A stretch of DNA of 64,000 nt, from NCBI GenBank assembly GCA_039545315.1, contig BCIM01000002.1, positions 2,270,331 to 2,334,330 of the forward strand, given 5' to 3'. The position numbers and the translations under genes are program-made. The stretch's first letter is position 1. The number at the start of each line of letters is the position of its first letter. The notes under the pieces are model-generated. The model saw only the letters and a list, made by a program, of their open reading frames with translations. It ran no database searches and was not told the origin of the DNA. This stretch comes from Kondoa malvinella. Taxonomy: Eukaryota > Basidiomycota > Agaricostilbomycetes > Agaricostilbales > Kondoaceae. Below are positions 55,685 to 64,000 of this stretch, piece after piece.

Positions 55685-56479
55685 CAGAAGCCTTCAAATA
55701 TTGATAGTCGAGATCTTGTGGGGAGATGTCTGACAAGATTCGTTCGAATCTGTGCGCTTTTGCATACTTTGGAGGCCAGCCCACGTCTGGGACCTTCGGC
55801 TTGTCCTAGGCAAGCACAACCGCTTCGATGAGTCGTCTGAGCTCGAGAGCCATTACTCACGGCAATGATGCGTTCGAAATACAGCAAGTCGTAGACGCGC
55901 TTGATGTCCGGACGCTGAATGCTGTGAAAGAAGCGCTCCAAAGTGCCTGTGTGACGGAAACCAGCTTTCAAGCACGCGTTGATGCCAGCCGAATTGGTTC
56001 CAATGACCTTAGCTGAAGCATCGCTTAGCAACTCGTCTCAATGGATAAGAAAGCCTCGCACCATAGATGACATAAATCTCCTTTTCTTTCACAAAGGGAA
56101 CTGCCAACAATGCCAACCATAATCGAGAGGCGATTTGACGTCGGTGCAAGGAAGGCTTGACTATAATCGCTGCCTCCGCCCCACTACTTTGGTAAGCTTC
56201 ATTCAGCACGTGCGGAAGGCTGACTGACAATGCAGGCTTGATCCAAATTTTTTCAGGTGCCAGACAACCTACACCGACTATAGCATTGTCTAGCAAGGCA
56301 ACGAGTAAAGGAAATCCTTGCTCCTGGAAATTCCCATATGTCCAATCCATAAGTAGCATGGCATTAGTCTGACCAACGGAACCCTTCACATCTGGCATCT
56401 TCAGGAGACAAGCGTCGTATACCGCTATACAATCAGCTTGATCTGATTCAATGGCTGGGCGGATGACGAGATTCTCCAT
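55641..56479 (-). CDS. GNAT-family N-acetyltransferase
   Basis: Minus strand from ATG 56479 (MENLVIRPAIESDQADC). The first exon shows the GNAT N-terminus (IRPAIESDQADCIAVYDACL), the beta4 strand (PLLVALLDNAIVGVGCLAPE) and VKPSLHRRQIASRLWLALLA, the acetyl-CoA-binding R/Q-x-x-G/A-like loop in a weak form. A 49-base intron joins IYVIY in phase to AKVIGTNSAGINACLKAGFR and then GTLERFFHSIQRPDIKRVYD. A last spliced exon (DKPKVPDVGWPPKYAKAHRF) can run to TAG at 55641. Without that intron the frame ends at 55684. Substrate unknown. Confidence 0.68.
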
Positions 56480-57023
56480 GATACCGAGCAGACCAAGAAC
56501 CGAACAGGCGAGAAAAGGGATAGATGAGACCTGCCGGTCAAATGGCGATGCGGTAACGGCAGTGTAGGATGTATGCGCGCCGATATAGCCTCGACTCGGA
56601 TACAAGCACAGCAGACTTTTAGGGCGGTACATTGCGAAAGATCGAGGAGGCGAGGACCAACCAGAGAAGACATCGCCTGTACTCGTTCTGAGATGCCTTC
56701 ATTCATGATAGGTCACAGGCGGCGTTCGCTCAAGCTGGGCACAGGCAAGACTATGAGCTATAGAGGCGGCATATCAGAATTGAAAAGCCACGGGCCCTTC
56801 GCCGATAACTTACTTCGCTGTCTCAATTGGCCTAGGTACGTACGGCCGCGTGCTGGATACCGGCTGCAGCGTGTGGCTTTCTTGTGGATCTTGCAAGGAA
56901 TGGAAATGATCTTGACAAAACGAACAGGACAAGCGTTAAGTCGGCTTTATCCACTGGATACACATTCCGGGAAAAGCTTCTTCGGTCGACTCTGACAGAG
57001 GAAGAGGGAAATTTTCGAGCTTT
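56480..57023. other. intergenic region, no gene seen
   Basis: A plus-strand ORF of 140 codons (56573-56995) is Arg-rich with no splice support and is not called. Presumed promoter of the GNAT gene. Confidence 0.35.
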
Positions 57024-57873
57024 TCAGCTATACTGCGCATGAGCCTGTTTCAATTGGTATCGCAGAACAGCCCTACCTAGCGCGAGTATCGTTGGTACAG
57101 CGCCAGCATCTTCTGACTCTTTATAGCTGCGACGCGGTGAGACGAGAAGGCAATGAGAAGACAGTGGCTTACTTCTCTTTGTAATGCATCATTCTGTTGC
57201 CAATAAGCAAGACATTGCACATATTGCCTTGATTAATGTACAGCACTCGCTCATACAAGCTTCGAGGGCAGAAAGGCATGTAGAAGAGCGTAGATCTGTC
57301 CGCCGACAAGCTGATCGACTGCTAAAAATCAATAATAGCCTCGGGTCATTGGTCAAAGCCTACTTCAGTGTCGCATGTAGCACTGTATCCGAACTCTCGC
57401 AGATATGCCAAATCATCTTCGTCGAATTGGGGATCACATAGCGTCACTTTGTCCGGAGCAAGCTGCAACACATGTTCAGCTTAATCGGCAACAAGATTAG
57501 GACTGACTGGACTCACCTGACAGAGCTCAATACATTGCTGCAAGAGGAGAAACTGATCTCGCGGTTTCCACGAAGCGAAGCTGCCGAGTCCAAGACACTT
57601 CAAGCTCGTCAAGTTGGCTCGCTGCAGTCGACGAAAGCACTGACGAGTATCTTCTCTGGCTTGACGAATCCAGCAGTCTGACTAGCTTGCGTCCAGAGCT
57701 CTTCCGAGTAATCAGCGCTGTTTGGTAGGTCATGTTGTTTTCTCACTTCGAAAGGCATCAAAGAGATCCAGCGAGTCGAGGTGTGCACGACGAGGCTCTA
57801 GCTGTTGCTGTATAGAGCGCTTTTCCAGAGCATTGCGCTTCGGTCTCCGCTTCCTCCTTTGCTGTTCGAACAT
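57024..57873 (-). CDS. SRR1-like domain protein
   Basis: Minus strand, ATG 57873 (MFEQQRRKRRPKRNALEK), TGA at 57024. Core exons read SLKCLGLGSFASWKPRDQF, LLLQQCIELCQLAPDKVTLC, DPQFDEDDLAYLREFGYSAT, LFYMPFCPRSLYERVL, LLIGNRMMHYKEK and the end LRYQLKQAHAQYS. The pattern C-L-G-L-G-S-F, D-P-x-F...D...L...G, then Y-M-P-x-C-P and the I-G-N turn is that of SRR1 proteins (plant circadian regulator SRR1; Ber1 in yeast, linked to haem and microtubule phenotypes). The junction of FVKPEKIL with RANLTSL needs a 23-base intron (57622-57644), which is remarkable if true. About 225 residues. Confidence 0.75.
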
Positions 57874-58001
57874 ATCAGACATGGATGCAGATCAACCTCG
57901 CAAACAGCTACCTGTGGGCAGGCAGGACAACACGAAAGCAAGAAAATACAATGACAAGCAGCATATCATACACAGCCCAAATAGGTACACACCAACCCGA
58001 C

Positions 58002-59707
58002 TTATACCTTCTGCCTCTTCTCTGGAACCTCGACATCCCCATCTTCGACTCGAGCACGCTTCCTTCCTTCACCATCAGCCAACGTGGGATCCAAATAAGC
58101 TGGAGTCCCTTCAGTCGCAGGCGCAGTCGAAGTAGACGCAGCAGGAGTAGAAGCATACACTTCAGGCGGTTTATCGGCCAATTGTTTTGCTTTAGCAGCC
58201 ATCAGGCGTTCATTGACTACTTGTTCCAATTGAGTGCGAACGGCTGGATCGCTTTCTAGTCGTTGAGCGCATTTGCTGACAATGTTTTTGCGCCCATCTT
58301 GAGGTTTGATTTCATCTCGACCAAAGACGGCGACTAGATCTGAAACGTAGGTGCGGGTAAGAAGGTGTGGGATGCTGGTAAAGACGATAGGGAGTTCGTC
58401 TGGTAGAGCTTTGTTGGGTCTGGCGGAGGTAGAAGGGGTTGCAGGAGCAGGAGTGGCTTCGGGTTCGACTTCTGCTTCCTTTGGATTTTCAGCTCCTTCT
58501 TCACCATCCTCCTCGACAACCAAATCTTTCGCGCTGGGCTTGCCTGGACGACGACGAACTGCCAAAGGTTTCTTGCGCGGTGCGGCGAGGAAAGCAGCCA
58601 AAGTGACATCTTCTCGCAGACCCGTGGTGACCCAGGGATGTTGGTTGGTAAAGAGCGGCAGAGTCTCTTTGCGAAAGTGCTCAAACATGAGGCAGATGGT
58701 GTGCCAGTCGAATTTTGCGCAGCGGTCGGCGAGGAACAGGGCAATAGCGGCTGGATGAATAGGGAAGACGGGCGTGTCCTTGTCTTTGCACCAAGTTCGG
58801 AAGCGTTTCAGGTAGTTGTGATGAGCTTTGCGTCCCTTGTCTGATTCCAAAGTCTTGATGTAGACTTCGCAGACCTTGATCGCTTTGACATCCTCTTCGT
58901 CAGCTGTTACCTCATGTCAGCCAGTCCTAGGCAGCAAAGTGAAAACGTACGAGTCTTGATAGTCTTGATGGCATCCATGTAGTGAGCTCGATGAGTGAGC
59001 AGATCATCAATGCTGGTAGGTTCGACAGGTGCAGTCAACTCTTGAGCAACCGCAGTCTCCTCGTCGTCCGTGTCCTGCACAACAGCTGTCCCCTTTCCTT
59101 TCCCTTTGGCCTTCTTGGGCTTATCAATCTTGCCCATACCATACAAGCGTTGTAAGGGAGATGCAGTGTCCTTGTAAGCGACCAAAATATCAGGATACTC
59201 TTCGCTGAAAATGTCTTCAATGTTTCTCCGCATCTTGTTCAAGATGGACAGAGTAGGATCCCAATTGGCCAAATTGCCCATCTCATCGTGAAAGAAGAGC
59301 GCGACAACGCCGGGGACCATAGGAAAGGGAGGGACCTGATTCGTCTTGCAATAGGCAATGTATCGATTAACGATAGATGCGTGAGTGTTTTGACTGCCGC
59401 CGCTGGTGCAAGCGTCCACCATAGCTTGAATAGCATCATGTGCTTTGATGCGCTTCTCCTCTGCTGTAAGCCAGAGTCCACATATCAGCCTCTGACACAG
59501 GAGGCTAATCATGAATGAACTTACAGACTTCGCGCTCCTGGGCGTCCTTCAGAATAGCATCGCGGCGTTCAATCTCATCAGAGACAGCTTGTCGACATCT
59601 GACTCGACGAGCAGTTGCGAGTTCTGGTTCAAGTCTTTTGCCTGATTGGACAAGACACGCAGTCTATCAGTACGACTCTCACGCTAGACCGTGATGGACT
59701 GACCCAT
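58002..59707 (-). CDS. protein with two recombinase core-binding-like domains
   Basis: Minus strand, four exons: ATG 59707; exon 2 GKRLEPELATARRVRCRQAV; exon 3 from about 59466; and a long exon 4 to TAA at 58002. Exon 3 and exon 4 each contain a related helical unit: IVNRYIAYCKTNQVPPFPMV...VVALFFHDE and YLKRFRTWCKDKDTPVFPIH...AIALFLADR, each followed by W, an Arg-rich helix and F..(E/Q)(Y/H)P. The unit resembles the N-terminal SAM-like DNA-binding domain of tyrosine recombinases (Y-x-x-[WY]-C...FP..P..[VI]A.F), but no catalytic domain is present. Linkers are Lys-rich (PKKAKGKGKG) and acidic, with a bipartite nuclear signal at the end (GRKRARVEDG, PEKRQKV). About 490 residues. Confidence 0.72.
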
Positions 59708-61110
59708 GTTGTGTGATGACCTGCGTCTGCACGAGCGAAGAGCAACTTGAAGTCGATTGAAACGGTTTGGGTAAAAAAGGTTACAAGATGGAATTTGGAA
59801 AAGAGGCAAACATCGGGATGTACAAGTCTATCCTTTATTCTACAGATGCTTGCTCTTTTCGCTGTGCCCTGTTGTATATCGCCGTGCTGAACTTTTCTAA
59901 ACAGTACCATTGCAATCCCTGCATTAGGCGATATAAGCCAGACCAATCCTACGAAAGGTAGAGCTTACATGAGTGAAGCAACTCCTGAAGGCTGATACGC
60001 CCAGTCCTCGATACAGCCGAGTGATGCCTCTTGACGAAAGAGACTGGAAGACTTGCCATGCTGATGTTCTTGGATGCTGTCAAACGACCGGTCTATTCAG
60101 CTAGATCAAACTAGCAAAGAGGACCGCAACTGACCACTCCTTCTAATGCATCTCTTTGCACCCGAGTTTTGACCAGATCAACAGGATATACTTTGTCCGC
60201 CAGTCAGTCCAAGTACAGTTCAAAGGCCGAGTACTTACTGAGCACCCAAGAAGCTATCCCGCTTAGACTACCGCAAGCGAACGGCGCTAAACCAATAGGC
60301 AAACCAAAAGGTAATTGATCAGAGTAATTCCTCGCTACACTCTGTCGAAGCGAGTCATATATCGCAAAGCTACATGTCATCAGCGAGCGCCTAGTATAAC
60401 AGGGAATGACTCACTAGAAGCCTGTGCCGAACGTATCTCGTGCAGCGTGTAGCGGAAGACCGTAGTATAGCCCTCGAATTCCCGCTTGACGATATATCGC
60501 CGCCGCGCCTTTTAGAGTGCCCATAGGTTCGTATGGTTTGCCCGTTCGTGATCTATACAGCTTATTAGTGGATTTTCAGAACTAACGGGAGCTGCGCACG
60601 CTATGAGAAACTCCAATTGTGCGCGAACCTGTACATTGTCAGCTCCCCCTCTCAATATCCTAGAGAGGAAAGACAGCGCACCTTGACCAGCTCAAAAGCA
60701 CACGATCCAGTACTGATCAATATCCCGCTGCTCGCACCACCAGCAAAGCCCAATCCAGCTATCTGCCATTTATTTGGATCCCCTTCAACATAACCTTTCA
60801 ATACGTTCTTCGTCCCAGAATATATAGAGAACGACAACGTCCTGACTACCGTGATGGTTCCTAGAGGTACCCAAATGCCTCGCATAAAGCCTTTAATGCC
60901 TTCTTGTGCATAAGTCTGGCTCACGCAATCCAGCACGCCAGAGTAGCGCTTGACTTGCAGACGAGATTTAACGCTATCTAGTGGAAAGCCTGCGACTGTT
61001 GATATTGCGCTGCTCGCTGCAGCAGCAACAGTCATTCGCTGATTATCTCGCATCTTAGCGTGCGATCTGAAGTTGCTAGCAAGAGGCTTCTCACATGGTC
61101 GAGCACCCAT
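59629..61110 (-). CDS. mitochondrial carrier family protein
   Basis: Minus strand from ATG 61110 (MGARPCEKPLASNFRSHA). Three carrier repeats are visible with their signature: PLDSVKSRLQ, FELVKVRAQ (P replaced in the second repeat) and PVDLVKTRVQ, each followed by the G-aromatic-x-R/K-G element (GIKGFMRGIWVPL, GIRGLYYGLPLHAARDTFGT, GITRLYRGLGVSAFRSCF). Helical Gly motifs (GLGFAGGASSGIL, PFACGSLSGIASWVL) are present. The family transports metabolites across the inner mitochondrial membrane; substrate not deducible here. The last exon (IAMVLFRKVQHG) stays open to 59629, overlapping the start of the next gene, so a final intron or an earlier end is likely. Confidence 0.82.
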
Positions 61111-61399
61111 TGATCTATAGCATTCGAATATGAGACAGAGATATAGGGTAGATGCAGAGCTGCTTGCCTATCTCTGACGGAAGGCTGGAGACCAGACTAT
61201 TGGGTCAGATCGGCCTGTCGTTGGCAACTGATAATGAACACATACCTCATAAAAGAGACTGTGAAGAGGTGTTCTGATGCATAGGCAGGGGCTGGGGAAG
61301 CCTAGCACGTTCTCGGTCGTTGATTTTAAGCAATAATCTAGTGCATGAACGCGACTTTCTTACAACCCCTTGTTCTATTACAATAGTCTACAGTACAGT

Positions 61400-64000
61400 C
61401 TAGAAACCTGCCATCTTCTTCTTCTTCTTTGGTTTGGGTCGCCCACCATGAGCACCAGGAAGAATCTGCGTGCTGATCATCTGCGTTGGCTGACTTTCCT
61501 CCTCACCCATCACTTGACTGCTAGCTGGCGCACGAGGCCACAAAGGTTGAGAGAAGGAAGGTGCAATTGCTGGCTGACTGGCTGATTCGATTGTTGGCGG
61601 TCGAGTGAATCTGCTGCTAGCGACAGATGGAATCTGACTGAATGCGACGCTTTTCCCAGGTGCAGGTTGTGACGCTGCTCCAAACCGAGCCGGTTCAGGT
61701 ATAGTACGAGGCTTGGGTTTCGAAGGGTCAAACAGTTCACCATCTTGATTCTCGTCCGCATAAGGATTTTGGTAGTCGAATCTATGGGGATTTCCGCCGA
61801 TGGGCCATTCAGACAAGAGTAGACGAGCAGCATCGGTATCGACTTCATAATCGCCATCTGCATCTTCATCTGCTGCCGTGGAGACTTTCTTCTGATCTTC
61901 TCGAGCTTCGTATCGAGTCGGGATGAACCAGCTATGCTGTATTGCAGAATAGTCGCTAAGTTTGTCCTTGAAGACGCCTAAGATTTGTTCTTCATTCGTC
62001 TCTTGCGCTCTTTGTACAGGTGGAAGTCGATGCGAAGAAAGAATTCGATTGCTTAGATTCATATCCAAAACAACTTGATCGACCGCTTGTCGCATCCGAT
62101 CTATCGCCACATCGTCCATACTGCTCGAAGTATACATATCAAGCATCTTGCTGCCTTGTTCTGCCATTCCCGCCATACCAGAAACAGCATCTGGAATCAA
62201 TACCGGGATGTTAGGACGGCTTTGCTTCTGGATTTGATAATGATGAGGGACATTCTGCCATATTTCAGAAGCCGAAAGCTGATCCGCTAGGATATCCAGA
62301 GGGAAATGACCAGCTTGCAGAAAGGCAGGCGAGAAGAAAATAGATGCTCTGGGCTGAAAGTCTTCTGCATGAGGATGAGCGAGTGCAAGAGCCTCAAAAG
62401 CTGTTCGAAGCCGACGTGGATCTGGTGTATCGTCTTCATCTTCTGCCGCTCGAAGTTGCTCAGTGCTAAGATTGTCAACTTGTGCGAGCGGAATAGGACT
62501 GATGTCTTCCTCGCTCTGTAAATTGGTTGCAAACAAAGCTGTTAGAGAGCATCAGCGAGCATCCGGCAGGACGATCTGATAATTACCTTTCATCGTCTTG
62601 CGATCTGACTTGCTTTTGACGACCCAAAGATCACCAGGTGGACAACGAGGTAACACCTTCTTTGCTTGTTTCTCAACTCCTTTATCCCATTCGACCTCTA
62701 TCTCGACTTGGTCTTCCGCTCGTCCATAGATCGCCGCTTGCACCGAACCATCGCCCATCCCTTGAAAGAGCAAAGTATTACCATCTGACGTTGCTAAAGA
62801 CGCTAGACTAGCACTATCACCTTCGTCCATCGGTAGAATATAGGCGGGTTGCGTTTGATAAGGCGCAATATCTCCAGAATAGCTGTACACAGTCTTGACC
62901 GGATTACGAGACGAGGACAATAAGATTCGACGTTCTGCCCTCATTATTAGTCCCGTTCATCACACCTTGCATTTCACGTACCTGGAGTATTCGATTCAAG
63001 CTCGAGAATTTGTAGTGATAGATCACGCTCCCTGTGATGTCGCCACGAGAAGACTGCTTTACCAGGCATCCTTTGATCCAACAGCGCAACATGCTTTGTC
63101 GTACAGATGATCTGGTGCTGCGACTGGTGAGAGCGGGATTTGAGCAGATCTGTGATTACTGGTCGATTGGCTTTTTCGGCAATGCTGAATAGCTTGATGG
63201 TATCTTTGGATGTCTATCAAATCATCAGAGATTTTCCAACCGATGAGAGCAGCACAAACCCGCTCATCATGAAGTAAAACCTGATCTTCCAAAGCCAACA
63301 CGACCTCATCCTTCGTCGACCCGTAGGCAACTCTAGCAAACGCATCAAAAGCCCCAGACTGAATCTCTTGCTGCCATGTTCCTAATCTGGTCGTGCCTGT
63401 GACTGATGAACGTAAAACCTTTCCTTCGCTAGTGACTATAACAGCTTCGATCGAATCCGAATAGCTGAATGGGCTGAAGCTGAAGTCTAGTGATCTTCTG
63501 TTCTCCAGGTTTTCGCGTTTGATAGAGAAGATTGGTTCGTGTTCAAGGAATGTCAGAGTAGGATGGCGAGCTGAGAGGGAGAAGACTTGGATGGAAGCGA
63601 GCGTTCTGACTCCCAATAGGCTTTTACTGCCTGCTATATAGCATGACTCTAGTTGTAGAAGTGGTGTTTGCAACTTGAGAGTAGCTTTTGCCGGTACTTC
63701 GATAGTATACGGCGAGACTAACGAGCATAATGCCAGATCTAGGTAATTGATTAGTAGACAATCAATACTATGAGCTTTGGACCTACTGATTCTCTCTGCA
63801 TTCTCTCCTGTTGGATAGGCAAGAACAGCATGTGGGTCGCCAGGACTTATGATTGGAACAGCAGCAATACGAGATCCGGCAGTAAAGACGGCGTGTTGCT
63901 TTCTGATGGTAGTATCCTCGTTGATGACATGACTGAGGTCGCCAAAGGGTATTGAAACACTTGGATAGTATTGCTTGAAATGTCGGCCCTGTCATTTGAA
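61400..64000 (-). CDS. RRN6: RNA polymerase I initiation factor Rrn6-like, 5' end beyond window
   Basis: Minus strand; the gene enters from the right edge. Exons in order: KQYYPSVSIPFGDLSHVINE...; SLVSPYTIEVPAKATLKLQT...; FARVAYGSTKDEVVLALEDQ...; a piece with HVALLDQRMPGKAVFSWRHH, the conserved beta-propeller motif of Rrn6-like factors; SGDIAPYQTQPAYILPMDEG...; and the last long exon (ATNLQSEEDISPIPLAQVDN...) with TAG at 61400. The C-terminus (PSFSQPLW, STQILPGAHGGRPKPKKKK) matches the conserved S/Q-rich end with the PGxxGGRP-KKK tail. Rrn6 is part of the core factor that recruits Pol I to the rDNA promoter in the nucleolus. At least 800 residues are present. Confidence 0.85.

Noticed and set aside
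55684..56479. Fusion of the GNAT domain to the downstream protein
   Set aside because: The shared intron only joins in phase 2, which does not fit the GNAT frame (phase 0 would hit a stop at once).

Overview
The window is nuclear DNA of a fungus, most likely a basidiomycete. Genes are split by many short introns, mostly 45-60 bases with GT..AG ends. They sit densely on both strands and encode typical fungal proteins: an Rrn6-type Pol I factor, a Yaf9-type YEATS protein, an Rkm4-type SET methyltransferase, a Prm10/ThrE-type transporter, an Rtc3-type SBDS-fold protein, an AA9 polysaccharide monooxygenase and a cytochrome P450. I assembled exon structures by eye from splice sites and reading frames. 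Outer limits are usually better supported than each internal junction.

Bases 1-22.5 kb are an accessory-looking region. Two paralogous secreted ferritin-like (Rds1-type) genes face each other at 2.4-3.6 kb (+) and 21.3-22.5 kb (-). Between them, in mirror order, lie a repeat holding the tail of an F-box gene plus a tRNA-Thr(AGT) gene (R1) and a second repeat family (R2). The order is Fer-R1-R2 on the left and R2-R1-Fer inverted on the right, so the region looks like an old, decayed inverted duplication. The middle holds single-copy genes: a P450, a coiled-coil protein, a small secreted protein and a GNAT-like protein. A 5'-truncated LINE with 71-base flanking direct repeats sits in the right arm. 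A 100-N assembly gap at 4.1 kb lies between two identical 95-base segments and is probably artificial.

Bases 23-43 kb hold an NmrA-like reductase, a SnoaL-like protein, a Q-rich C2H2 zinc-finger protein, YAF9 head-to-head with an unknown gene, a quinone oxidoreductase, a chromodomain protein with an antisense neighbour, a very large unrecognised protein (36.9-40.4 kb) and an auxin-efflux-carrier-family transporter.

Bases 43-64 kb hold a putative membrane-anchored protein, a MAPEG protein, an AA9 enzyme with a long acidic tail, RKM4, PRM10, an RTC3-like gene, two further closely packed minus-strand genes, an SRR1-like gene, an unusual protein with two copies of a recombinase core-binding-like domain, a mitochondrial carrier and the 3' part of RRN6, which runs off the right edge. 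The conserved genes are ordinary housekeeping functions with no shared pathway. The points of most interest are the nested inverted duplication, the duplicated-domain protein at 58-59.7 kb, the large orphan protein and several very tight or overlapping gene junctions.
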